A DNA stretch of 64,000 nt, from NCBI GenBank assembly GCA_016191555.1, contig JACPVX010000014.1, positions 121,738 to 185,737 of the forward strand, written 5' to 3'. This document shows positions 44,470 through 52,469 of this stretch, piece after piece. Under the pieces are notes generated by a model. That model did no database searches and was not told the origin of the DNA. It worked only from the letters and a program-made list of their open reading frames with translations. The stretch is from Bacteroidota bacterium (lineage in GTDB: Bacteria; Bacteroidota; Bacteroidia; Cytophagales; Cyclobacteriaceae). Position 1 is the first letter of the stretch. Each line of letters begins with the position of its first letter. A program made the translations under genes and the position numbers.

Positions 44470-47400
44470 TTATGGTTTTTTGGCCTCCATGGTTAATATT
44501 TTTTTAATTTGGGCGATCTCGGCTTTGAGTTGATCTAATTCAGAAGCATTGGATCTGCTTTCTGCGTTCAACTTTGCTTTGAGGTCGTCTATAATTTTCT
44601 GTTGATCCTGAATGGCTTTGATAAGCACGGGAACAAGCTCTGTATAATTCATGCCCAGATAATTGTCTTTGCTACCATCATTGGATACTACTTCTGGAAC
44701 AAGCTTGAGTACATCTTGTGCAATCAATCCCAATTTAACTTCTCCCTCTTTGTCATCACGCATGATGTAGCTAACGGGCTTCATGCTCAACACTTCGGGC
44801 AAGCCATACTTTAATTGTTGGATATCTTTCTTTAATCTAAAGTCAGAAACGTTTACTACGTTATTTGTGTACACGGTTCTCCATCTAAATCCTGTGGTTC
44901 CCAGATCAAAGACATTGGTATTATTTGGAATCCAGTGATTGTTGACTCCAAAATAAGCTGCCAAACCAAATATATACTGACTACCGCCTGCACTGGGGAA
45001 ATACAAAAAACTATTTGTACTTAAAGAACCTCCCGCTGCAATGCTACCACCCGATGTGATGTTGCCAGACAAATTAATATTTCCGGCTACATCTAATTTT
45101 TGAGAGGGTGATGTTGTCCCGATTCCAACGTTATAATTATTAAGACTATTATCGATGGTAAACTTTGCACCTGTATTACCAATATAAATAAAGAAAGGAT
45201 GGTCGGATTGGGTTCCAATTGAACCTCCATAAACACCGCCATTTCCAACATAGGTGCTCATCGTGGCAACTCCATCGGTATGATTAAGACCGTAATCATT
45301 AGTTGTAGTCAAAATATCCACCGGATGAATAGGACTAAGTGTTCCAAATCCCGCATTGGCACCCATGAAAGAAAAGCGAGGCGTATTTTCAAAATCCGTT
45401 AAGAAATAGTTGCCGAACGAATTTCCGATAACATCTCCAATTCGAATTTCCGTATTGTTTACACCGATTGATTCATTCGCTCCATAAACCAAGAACTTAT
45501 AAGCAGCAATAGCTGCTGGGTCAGGTGTCTGCGTGCCTATACTTACATTAGTGCCATTGTCAAATATATTGGAAGCTACCAACCCTGTGCCGTTGCCTCG
45601 CGGAACGAGGTTGAGTGTAGAAAACGCTGGAGGAATCAGCGTCCACGAAAGTGAACCGGCACCGTCATTCATCAGTACAGAGTTTGCAGCTCCTTGTGTG
45701 GCCGGAAATGACGTAGCGACATTATTAATTTTTGTAATGTTTCCCGTTGCATTTATAGAAAACTGTCCGGTAGAGCCGGTAGTAAGTGTCCCGGTGGTGG
45801 TAATAGCTTGTGCACCAAAAGCAGGATTGACTCTTGCGCCATTAATGGAAGTTGGAGCTGCGTTAATGGCTGTAATTACATTACTGCCGGTTGCTGCCGA
45901 TCCTCCGATCGTTGGGTTAGGATATGTTCCGGCTAAATCACCACCGGCTGCGCCTGATGCTACTGGTGTTACCCACGTAGGGGCTGCGGCTCCGTTTGAT
46001 TGTAATACTTGTCCGCTTGTTCCTGCGGCAGTAAAATTAAAAGCTGTCCCAGTTCCAAAGGCCACAGCTCCATTCGTTGGGGTGGCGATAGAGTTTGTTC
46101 CTCCACGAGCAATGGGCAAAGTACCTGTTGTAATTTTTGCTGCATCTAAATTGGGCACTTGTGCAGTTGGCAATGTACCTGTTGTAATTTTAGTGGCGTC
46201 AATTCCAGTGGCGAGCTTTACGTTGGTAACGGCAGAATTGGCAATGGTGAGTACACCTGCATTCGTAATCGTAGCATCACCACCCAATGGAACACCCGCG
46301 GCTACGTTACTGCCATTTCCTACAAATATATTGGCTGAAGTTAAGGTAGAAGAAAGTCCGGATGATGTTGTCCAACTCAAAGCTCCGGTTCCGCTGTTCG
46401 TCAATACAGTTCCGGCTGCGCCTTGTGTGGCAGGCCAGGTATATCCAACGGTATTCAATGTAGTAGCTGCACCTGAAACTGTTAAACCTGAAACCGTAGT
46501 GGCTCCCGCTCCTAAAGTTCCGGTAGTAGAAATATTTTGTGCACCAAAAGCAGGATTGATTTTACTTCCCGCAATAGCGGCCGTTCCGCTCACATCGGCA
46601 TCTACAATCGTAGCGTTGGTGATTTCTGTGGTAGTCACTGCTGATAAAGTTGCCAATGTTCCTAAGCCTAAATTTGTTCTGGCGGCTGCTGCTGTAATCG
46701 CTCCGGTACCTCCGGCAGTAATGGGCAATGTTCCTGTAACATCGGCCGTTGAAATATCTACTGCAGAATAAGTGGGTGTGGCTCCGCCTTTTAGGAAACC
46801 CGTTCCGGTAGCTAATCGAGTAGCTACACCGGCCGCACCTCCGTAAATAATATCGCCTGGAGTAGTCATTGGGTTTGTCAAAGAACTTCCCCATGTAAGT
46901 GTGCCCGTTCCATTGTTGGTTAACACACCTGCTGCGTTGGCTGGCCATGCTGACGTGCCGATGGTCAAACCACTAACGGTGGCAGCTCCGGTTGTTAATG
47001 TTCCGGTTGTTGAAATATTCTGTGCTCCAAAAGCTGGCACCACTTTACCTCCCGCAATAGCCGCGGCTGCGCTAATGTCTGCGTTGGCAATCGTAGCATC
47101 TAAAATTTTGGCTGAAGTAATGGCGCCTGTGCCTATCGTAACGGCTCCTGTGTTGGTGATGGTAGCATCGCCACTCATGGCAACACCGGTAGCGATGTTA
47201 CCGGAATTACCAACAAAAATATTGGCGGATGTTAGTGCTGACGATAGTCCGGTAGACGGAGCCCAGGTTAAATTACCTGATCCGTTATTAGTCAGTACTC
47301 CGGCCGCATTGGCATTGGGCCACGAATACGTAGCACCATTGATGGATGCCAGATTACTTGCTGTAATAGCCCCTGCGGTTAATGTTCCGGTGGTCGAAAT

Positions 47401-49545
47401 GCTTTGTGAACCAAACGAAGTATTGATTCGCGATCCGTTGATGAGTGATGCTGCACCATTGATGGCAGTAATAATGTTAGTGCCCGCTCCGGAAGCAATA
47501 GTAGGATTGGGAAAAGTGCCTGCTAAATCTCCTCCGGCAGCACCGGATGGTGCCGGAGCATTTTGCCAGCTTGGAATTCCTGCATTGACGGTCAACACCT
47601 GACCATTTGTGCCAATGCCCAACCTTCCGGGTACACCTGCAGGGCCACCCGCAATCAAATCACCTGTGGTGGTCATGGGATTTGTTAATGCTGCGGATGT
47701 TTGCCAGGTAGGGATACCTCCTATCACTGTTAACACTTGTCCATTGGTACCAGTCGCTAGTTTATTCACTGCGATGGCGGCTGAACCACTTACATCGGCA
47801 TCGGTAATAGTGGCATCGATGATTTGCGAAGAGTTAACGGCATTAGACGCAATCTTTGCGTTGGTTACTGCAGTGGCAGCTAGTTCAGTTGCGGATACGC
47901 CACCGGGAGCAATTGAAATACTGCCGGTGGATGTAATCGGGCCGCCCGTTAATCCGGTGCCGGTGGTGATGTTGGTAACGGTACCTCCTCCTGATAGAAC
48001 TACAGGCGTCCATTGTGTACCATTATATTGATAAACACTATTGGTTGCGGGAACTGATGCTGATATAGGTCTTCCTTGCAAACCTTGAACCGTCAGATTG
48101 CCATTGGTACTATTGAGCACGGCATCCTGACTAATGGTGGCGGCCGAATTAGTAACGCCATCGCCAACTATAATTTGACCGGGATTAAGTGTGGGGGCAC
48201 CTCCTCCACCCACATTATCTGCTGCCGGAGCCCAGGCGGTGCCATTCCATTTTAATATTTGACCATTCGTAGCACTGGATTGTAATATTTTGGATGGAGC
48301 CACATTGGCAATTTTTGAATCATCTACCGCATTAGCAGCAATGTTAGCGGTGGCAACCGCATTGGTGGCCAGTTTAGTGGAAGTCACCGATCCAAGAGCC
48401 AAAGTGGGATTTGGATACGTTCCGGTTAAATCTCCTCCGGCTGCGCCCGAGGCTGTCGGGGCATTTTGCCAACTGGGTACACCCGCATTGACGGTTAATA
48501 TTTGTCCGTTGGAACCCGTGGTGATAGCAGTAAACGCACTCGCACCATTGCCAAGAAGCAGACCCGATAAACTGTTGGCTCCGGTTCCTCCAACGCCCAC
48601 CGGCAAAACACCGGTGGTGATTTTTGCTGCATCTAAGCCGGGCACTTGTGCCGCGGGCAAGGTGCCCGTAGTAATTTTAGAAGCATCTATACCTGTTGCC
48701 AGCTTGGTATTAGTCACTGCGTTATTTGCGATCGTAAATGTTCCGGTTGTTCCGGCAACGGTTAAACCTAAATCTCCTGCTACGGTAATGCCTGTATTGC
48801 TACCATTATTTGATAATAATTGATTGGCAGAAAGTGCAGGCAGCGTGCTTAAGCTTGTCCAAGTAGCAATACCTGCGCTGGTGGTTAACACTTGGTTATT
48901 AGTGCCGGGTGTAAGTTGCGCAGGTGCTATTTTGGAAGTAGTGGCTGCATTGTTGATGGCTGAAACAATATTGTTGCCCGATGAAGGAGCAATGGCTGTA
49001 GCCGAGGTAGGGCCGGTAACATCGCCACTTAAAGTAGTGAGTGATGAAGTACCTAATATCCATCTGCCATTGGTATTGTCCCACGTTAAAGACTGGCCGG
49101 AGATAGTCGGTGCTGTAGTGGCATCCCATTTAGTGCCATCCCAAACTAATAACTGGCCTTTGCCGGTTGGTGCCGTATTTGATAATCCAAACGTAGCACC
49201 GGGGGTTGCATTCAGTTGCACGGTATTGCCGGAAATAGTAATTCCCTGCCCTCCGGCAGATGCACCGCCCACCTGGTTCCACGCTGCGCCATCATGATAA
49301 TAAACAAACTTGGTGCTTGAGTTATAAACCACCATACCCGCCTTGCCAAAGGCGCCTAGTGTAGTCACAGTAGGGATGATTAAACCCTGACTGCCATTAC
49401 CCACCAGCAACAAAACAGCTGCCGGATCGGGCGTGGGTGTGCCACTGGTACCAATCGCAACTTGCGCATGTGACACGCTGCCGATGGTAAAAAACAAGAA
49501 GATAAAGCCAATTTTTAGATTCTTGATTATAGATGTTTTGTGCAT
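44470..49545 (-). CDS. Giant tail-fibre-like surface protein 3 (about 1691 aa) with S74 chaperone
   Basis: About 1691 residues from the ATG at 49545 (MHKTSIIKNLKIGF). The open frame runs on to 49686, but that would overlap a tRNA-Leu gene and lacks a signal-peptide start. It has a signal peptide ending SVSHAQ, the shared head (AVLLLVGNGSQGLIIP, KFVYYHDGAAWNQ), then GTLPAAQVPGLDAAKITTG, AAGGDLAGTYPNPTIG and TTGTLTTG units. The S74 chaperone begins at about residue 1565 with VSDFRLKKDIQQLKYGL (Ser and Lys present), followed by LIAQDVLKLVPEVV and a coiled coil. Of the three it has the strongest housekeeping-type promoter. Same likely role as its neighbours. Confidence 0.87.
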   Translation of the reverse strand: MHKTSIIKNLKIGFIFLFFTIGSVSHAQVAIGTSGTPTPDPAAVLLLVGNGSQGLIIPTVTTLGAFGKAGMVVYNSSTKFVYYHDGAAWNQVGGASAGGQGITISGNTVQLNATPGATFGLSNTAPTGKGQLLVWDGTKWDATTAPTISGQSLTWDNTNGRWILGTSSLTTLSGDVTGPTSATAIAPSSGNNIVSAINNAATTSKIAPAQLTPGTNNQVLTTSAGIATWTSLSTLPALSANQLLSNNGSNTGITVAGDLGLTVAGTTGTFTIANNAVTNTKLATGIDASKITTGTLPAAQVPGLDAAKITTGVLPVGVGGTGANSLSGLLLGNGASAFTAITTGSNGQILTVNAGVPSWQNAPTASGAAGGDLTGTYPNPTLALGSVTSTKLATNAVATANIAANAVDDSKIANVAPSKILQSSATNGQILKWNGTAWAPAADNVGGGGAPTLNPGQIIVGDGVTNSAATISQDAVLNSTNGNLTVQGLQGRPISASVPATNSVYQYNGTQWTPVVLSGGGTVTNITTGTGLTGGPITSTGSISIAPGGVSATELAATAVTNAKIASNAVNSSQIIDATITDADVSGSAAIAVNKLATGTNGQVLTVIGGIPTWQTSAALTNPMTTTGDLIAGGPAGVPGRLGIGTNGQVLTVNAGIPSWQNAPAPSGAAGGDLAGTFPNPTIASGAGTNIITAINGAASLINGSRINTSFGSQSISTTGTLTAGAITASNLASINGATYSWPNANAAGVLTNNGSGNLTWAPSTGLSSALTSANIFVGNSGNIATGVAMSGDATITNTGAVTIGTGAITSAKILDATIANADISAAAAIAGGKVVPAFGAQNISTTGTLTTGAATVSGLTIGTSAWPANAAGVLTNNGTGTLTWGSSLTNPMTTPGDIIYGGAAGVATRLATGTGFLKGGATPTYSAVDISTADVTGTLPITAGGTGAITAAAARTNLGLGTLATLSAVTTTEITNATIVDADVSGTAAIAGSKINPAFGAQNISTTGTLGAGATTVSGLTVSGAATTLNTVGYTWPATQGAAGTVLTNSGTGALSWTTSSGLSSTLTSANIFVGNGSNVAAGVPLGGDATITNAGVLTIANSAVTNVKLATGIDATKITTGTLPTAQVPNLDAAKITTGTLPIARGGTNSIATPTNGAVAFGTGTAFNFTAAGTSGQVLQSNGAAAPTWVTPVASGAAGGDLAGTYPNPTIGGSAATGSNVITAINAAPTSINGARVNPAFGAQAITTTGTLTTGSTGQFSINATGNITKINNVATSFPATQGAANSVLMNDGAGSLSWTLIPPAFSTLNLVPRGNGTGLVASNIFDNGTNVSIGTQTPDPAAIAAYKFLVYGANESIGVNNTEIRIGDVIGNSFGNYFLTDFENTPRFSFMGANAGFGTLSPIHPVDILTTTNDYGLNHTDGVATMSTYVGNGGVYGGSIGTQSDHPFFIYIGNTGAKFTIDNSLNNYNVGIGTTSPSQKLDVAGNINLSGNITSGGSIAAGGSLSTNSFLYFPSAGGSQYIFGLAAYFGVNNHWIPNNTNVFDLGTTGFRWRTVYTNNVVNVSDFRLKKDIQQLKYGLPEVLSMKPVSYIMRDDKEGEVKLGLIAQDVLKLVPEVVSNDGSKDNYLGMNYTELVPVLIKAIQDQQKIIDDLKAKLNAESRSNASELDQLKAEIAQIKKILTMEAKKP

Positions 49546-49580
49546 ACCGATGATTTCAGTAAAAAAGAAAGACTTACAGA

Positions 49581-49612
49581 CAAATCTATCAACTATAATA
49601 CGATCTGGCAAT
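49581..49612 (-). promoter_or_regulatory. Promoter of giant fibre 3
   Basis: On the minus strand ATTG, then exactly 20 bases, then TAGATTTG, matching the housekeeping pattern. Inside the spacer lies CGTATTATAG, the same block as before fibre 2. Confidence 0.6.
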
Positions 49613-49645
49613 GATAGGAAACCCAGACTAATTGAATGAGAAAAG

Positions 49646-49727
49646 TGCCGAAGGCGGGACTTGAACCCGCACAGCTTGCGCCACACGCCTCTGAAACGTG
49701 CGTGTCTACCAGTTTCACCACTTCGGC
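49646..49727 (-). tRNA. tRNA-Leu(CAG)
   Basis: An 82-base class-II tRNA. The acceptor arms GCCGAAG and CTTCGGC pair, and the anticodon loop TTCAGAG holds CAG. A variable arm and the T-loop (GGGTTCAAGTCCC) are present. The CCA end is not encoded. It reads CUG. Confidence 0.95.
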
Positions 49728-49829
49728 CTTTGAGGAGTTATCAGTTATTCGTTAACCGTTGTTCGGGTCATTAATTTTCCAATCATGGATAACTATTGAC
49801 TGATAACGAATAACCATTAACTGAATTGG

Positions 49830-49911
49830 TGCCCAGAACTGGATTCGAACCAGCACACCTTGCGGCACTACCCCCTCAAAGTAGCGTGTCTACCAATTTC
49901 ACCACCTGGGC
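49830..49911 (-). tRNA. tRNA-Leu(GAG)
   Basis: An 82-base class-II tRNA with acceptor arm GCCCAGG, the anticodon loop TTGAGGG (anticodon GAG) and T-arm CTGGTTCGAATCCAG. It is 102 bases upstream of tRNA-Leu(CAG) in the same direction. It reads CUC and CUU. Confidence 0.95.
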
Positions 49912-49982
49912 ATATAAAAAAACTCTCTTTTGAGTTTGAGGGAGGGCAAAAGTAATTGTATTTTAAATCATTCCCAATGCCC

Positions 49983-50435
49983 TTATTTAATTGCAATTTT
50001 CTTTTTGACTAGCTTCTGCTTCAGGTACTGAACCACCCGTTCATATTCGGTTGATTCCTTGGGGCTTAATGTTACCTTCTTGTTATCTGAAAATTTGATC
50101 ACCAACTCTTTATAAACAGAGTTTTTGCCTGTCTTTACCTGATTTTCAAACCAGAACTCCACCTGATCCAGATTGTATTTGCCAACTCTGCGAAGCACCG
50201 GAAATTGTACCTCAATCTGATTATTGCCCAGCCGCACCACCTGGTAGCGAATAAATATTTTATACAACACAAACGCACCGATCGGAATCAGCAACGCCAC
50301 CACTCCGTAGTTATACCATGCCGGTGCCGGAGATTTTAAAATGGTATACACATTCATGCCAATCACGATCAGCGTGATGATTAAAAATAAGGCAAACGAG
50401 GAAAGGGTGCTGAAGCGTGGCTTTGAAACAATCAT
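49983..50435 (-). CDS. Two-helix membrane protein with PH-like C-terminal domain
   Basis: A 150-residue protein: two membrane helices at about 12-34 (SFALFLIITLIVIGMNVY) and 43-62 (GVVALLIPIGAFVLYKI), then a soluble strand-rich part (VVRLGNNQIEVQFPVLRRV, KELVIKFSDNKKVTLSPKE) ending in a basic helix KQKLVKKKIAIK. The layout, two helices and a small beta domain, resembles bacterial PH-domain-like (bPH2/YcxB) membrane proteins; this is a shape match, not a recognised family. It is on the same strand as the tRNAs, between tRNA-Leu(GAG) and tRNA-Thr. Function unknown. Confidence 0.65.
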   Translation of the reverse strand: MIVSKPRFSTLSSFALFLIITLIVIGMNVYTILKSPAPAWYNYGVVALLIPIGAFVLYKIFIRYQVVRLGNNQIEVQFPVLRRVGKYNLDQVEFWFENQVKTGKNSVYKELVIKFSDNKKVTLSPKESTEYERVVQYLKQKLVKKKIAIK

Positions 50436-50524
50436 TTTCTAAATTCTTTCCGCAAAAGTAGAAAACAATGCCCGCAATGTGTGCTTGCTTAAAAAGATGC
50501 ACAAATTAATATCCGAAAACTTCG

Positions 50525-50597
<73 letters not shown>

Positions 50598-50674
50598 AAT
50601 TTTCATCAGTAAAAGTAAAGTTATTCTTAAAAAGTTTCATAATGCATAACTTGGGTTTAACTTAACGCCTACGA

Positions 50675-51109
50675 ATGCTATCTAAAAAGTGTAAATACGC
50701 CATCCACGCTTTGGTTTATCTGGCCGAGCGTCATGAAAAAGGTCCTGTTCAAATTCAGGATATTTCGGATGATCAACATATTCCTAAAAAATTCTTGGAG
50801 GCTATTCTGTTAGAATTACGCCACGCCAAAATTCTGGAAAGCAAGAAAGGTAAAGGCGGAGGCTATTATTTAATAAAAGACCCCGCGGAAGTAAACCTCA
50901 TGCAAGTGATGCGCCTGATTGACGGGCCGATAGCATTATTGCCTTGCGTTTCACTCAACTATTATGAACGCTGCGATGAATGCCGAAACGAAAAAACCTG
51001 TGGTATTCGCAACAGCCTCATTCAAGTGCGCGATGAAACCCTGAAAATTCTGGGCGGCTCCACTCTCGCTAAAATTGTAAAACGCGAGAAATCGCTGAAA
51101 GTCCGCTAG
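50675..51109 (+). CDS. Rrf2-family transcriptional regulator
   Basis: A 144-residue winged-helix regulator: MLSKKCKYAIHALVYLAERH and the recognition-helix region IPKKFLEAILLELRHAKILESKKGKGGGY, followed by LMQVMRLIDGPIALLPC. Four Cys follow the pattern C-x8-C-x2-C-x5-C (CVSLNYYERCDECRNEKTC), which could hold an iron-sulphur cluster as in IscR and NsrR relatives, so it may sense oxidants, NO or iron. It precedes a peroxiredoxin gene by 86 bases, with a 15-bp palindrome between them, suggesting it regulates that gene. Length is normal. Not an iscR operon: no isc or suf genes are adjacent. Confidence 0.9.
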   Translation: MLSKKCKYAIHALVYLAERHEKGPVQIQDISDDQHIPKKFLEAILLELRHAKILESKKGKGGGYYLIKDPAEVNLMQVMRLIDGPIALLPCVSLNYYERCDECRNEKTCGIRNSLIQVRDETLKILGGSTLAKIVKREKSLKVR

Positions 51110-51138
51110 TCGGCTTTCGTTTTTTTTATCTTTTTAGT

Positions 51139-51153
51139 CTACTTAATAAGTAG
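51139..51153. promoter_or_regulatory. Palindromic operator candidate
   Basis: CTACTTA, a central A, then TAAGTAG: a perfect 7-bp inverted repeat between the Rrf2 gene and the peroxiredoxin gene, overlapping the region where the -33 element would be. It is a candidate site for the Rrf2 protein. Confidence 0.5.
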
Positions 51154-51161
51154 AGTTTTAG

Positions 51162-51169
51162 TAGTTTTG
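51162..51169 (+). promoter_or_regulatory. -7 element of the peroxiredoxin promoter
   Basis: TAGTTTTG fits TAnnTTTG, about 26 bases before the ATG. There is no good -33 TTTG 20 bases upstream, consistent with an activator-dependent or regulated promoter. Confidence 0.45.
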
Positions 51170-51195
51170 GAGAATAAATTTAAAACTAACTCTAT

Positions 51196-51831
51196 ATGGC
51201 AGTACGACTAGGCGACATCGCTCCTGACTTTCAAGCAGAAACCAGCGAAGGCACTATTAAATTTCACGAATGGCTCGGCAACAGCTGGGGTATTTTATTT
51301 TCGCATCCAGCCGATTTCACTCCGGTTTGTACCACCGAACTCGGTGCCGTTGCTAAACTCAGAGCCGAATTTGATAAACGTAATGTGAAAGTAGTGGCAT
51401 TAAGTGTCGATGATGTGGAATCGCACAAAAAATGGATTGGAGACATCAACGAAACGCAACATACCGTTGTCAATTTCCCCATTATTGCCGATCCTAAGTT
51501 TGAAGTTGCCAACCTGTATGATATGGTGCATCCGCAAGCCAGCGACAAATTTACGGTTCGCTCTGTGTTTGTAATCGGTGCCGACAAAAAGGTGAAGCTT
51601 ACCATTACGTACCCCGCTTCCACCGGTCGTAATTTTGATGAGTTGATTCGTGTCATCGACAGCTTGCAATTAACAGCCGGTTATAGTGTGGCGACACCTG
51701 CTAATTGGAAAAATGGCGAAGACGTAATCATCACCGCAGCCGTAAAAGACGAAGATATTGCCGCCAAATTCCCGAAAGGATATACCCGTGTGAAGCCTTA
51801 CTTAAGAACGACACCTCAACCAAATTTGTAA
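51196..51831 (+). CDS. Prx6-type (1-Cys) peroxiredoxin
   Basis: A 211-residue thiol peroxidase that reduces hydrogen peroxide and organic peroxides. The active site is HPADFTPVCTTELGA with the peroxidatic Cys at about residue 45 and the supporting Thr; later comes IADPKFEVANLYDMVHP and the C-terminal arm typical of Prx6 (TAGYSVATPANWKNGEDVII, FPKGYTRVKPYLR). Length and arm match the Prx6 subfamily. No partner reductase gene is nearby. It follows the Rrf2 regulator gene and its palindrome, and it ends with a good terminator, so it is a single-gene unit. Confidence 0.95.
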   Translation: MAVRLGDIAPDFQAETSEGTIKFHEWLGNSWGILFSHPADFTPVCTTELGAVAKLRAEFDKRNVKVVALSVDDVESHKKWIGDINETQHTVVNFPIIADPKFEVANLYDMVHPQASDKFTVRSVFVIGADKKVKLTITYPASTGRNFDELIRVIDSLQLTAGYSVATPANWKNGEDVIITAAVKDEDIAAKFPKGYTRVKPYLRTTPQPNL

Positions 51832-51854
51832 GGGAGTTTATTAATAAAAATCAG

Positions 51855-51890
51855 AAGAGGCAGTCTCAAATTCGAGGCTGCCTCTTTTTA
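51855..51890 (+). terminator. Intrinsic terminator of the peroxiredoxin gene
   Basis: AAGAGGCAG and CTGCCTCTT pair around a short loop containing TCTCAAATTCGAGG, followed by TTTTA. The sequence from here to about 52090 holds no gene or structure that I can support. Confidence 0.85.
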
Positions 51891-52104
51891 TTTCCATCGA
51901 TGGAGAGATGTTTTTTGATAAAAAGAGCTCAAACGCCTGTTCCCGTCAAGCGGGATAGGAGTGGCCGCATTCACCAAATACTCCCAATTGGAGAGCAGAA
52001 GTCACCGTTTGTTGAACCGACCCGCTACAAGATTTTCCGAAACGATTCAGCTATCTACGGATGAAGCCTTTTGAGCCTCGATTGAGTGATTTAGACCTAC
52101 CGTT

Positions 52105-52390
52105 GATACTTTGAGAGTCAAAGGCGAAGATATTTTCTTCAGCGATGATACTTTGAGAGATTCAGGAATATCTCAGAGATACTCTTTTAACTCTTTTTCA
52201 ATCAAGGATGATACTTTTAGAGATTCAGGAATATCTCAGAGATACTCTTTTGACTCTTTTTCAATCAAGGATGATACTTTGAGATATTCAGGAATATCTC
52301 GGAGATATTCTTTTAATACTTTTTCAGTCATCGATGATACTTTGAGATACTCGGGAATATCTCAGAGATATTCCGTTGATACTTTTAGAT
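52105..52390. repeat. 63-bp tandem repeat array with nested palindromes
   Basis: The motif GATACTTT starts at 52105, 52147, 52210, 52273, 52336 and 52378, giving spacings of 42, 63, 63, 63 and 42 bases, all multiples of 21. Each 63-bp unit contains GGAATATCTC and GAGATA(T/C)TC(C/T) around one base; in the fourth unit the arms are perfect over ten bases. In the third unit GAGATATTC and GAATATCTC also pair across two bases, so the palindromes overlap. It is not a CRISPR array: the units are contiguous and there are no spacers. Confidence 0.85.
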
Positions 52391-52404
52391 TCAATTTTGA
52401 ATGA
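52111..52404 (+). CDS. Doubtful ORF over the tandem repeats (21-residue repeats)
   Basis: The array is open in one frame, giving 97 residues from a TTG: four units of DDTLRDSGISQRYSFNSFSIK and variants. Each unit can be split into three 7-residue pieces (DTLRDSG, ISQRYSF, NSFSIKD). Because the unit length is a multiple of three, an open frame in one unit is automatically open in all, so this is weak evidence for a gene. No signal peptide, no good start and no promoter are seen. It may be an untranslated repeat. Confidence 0.3.
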   Translation: MRVKGEDIFFSDDTLRDSGISQRYSFNSFSIKDDTFRDSGISQRYSFDSFSIKDDTLRYSGISRRYSFNTFSVIDDTLRYSGISQRYSVDTFRFNFE

Positions 52405-52469
52405 AAATGACGAAATACAACGAATTTCTTCGTTTCTAATCGCTTGCCGGGACTAAAAGGAGTCTTTGG

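Noticed and set aside
28216..49545. Many long open frames on the plus strand opposite the giant fibre genes (for example 45533-46771, 412 codons).
   Set aside because: They mirror the Gly/Thr/Asn-rich repeats of the real genes, have Pro/Val/Ala-rich low-complexity sequence with no signal peptide or domain, and start and stop with the repeats.
28216..49545. Prophage remnant.
   Set aside because: Only fibre-like genes are found. There is no integrase, terminase, capsid, tail-tube or lysis gene, and the fibres carry Sec signal peptides, which phage fibres lack.
49546..49686. N-terminal extension of giant fibre 3.
   Set aside because: It would run into tRNA-Leu(CAG) and place 47 residues before the signal peptide; the ATG at 49545 fits a normal signal peptide and the promoter at 49581-49612.
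51705..52064. 119-codon open frame overlapping the peroxiredoxin end.
   Set aside because: It overlaps the real gene in another frame and spans its terminator; the sequence is basic and without domain features.
51900..52090. Second copy of the structured element of 59467-59557, suggested by CCCGTCAAGCGGGATAGG.
   Set aside because: Only a short GC-rich stretch is similar; the paired arms and the GAAGCGGATAG loop are missing.
52105..52390. CRISPR array.
   Set aside because: Units are directly adjacent and similar along their whole length; there are no unique spacers and no cas genes in the window.
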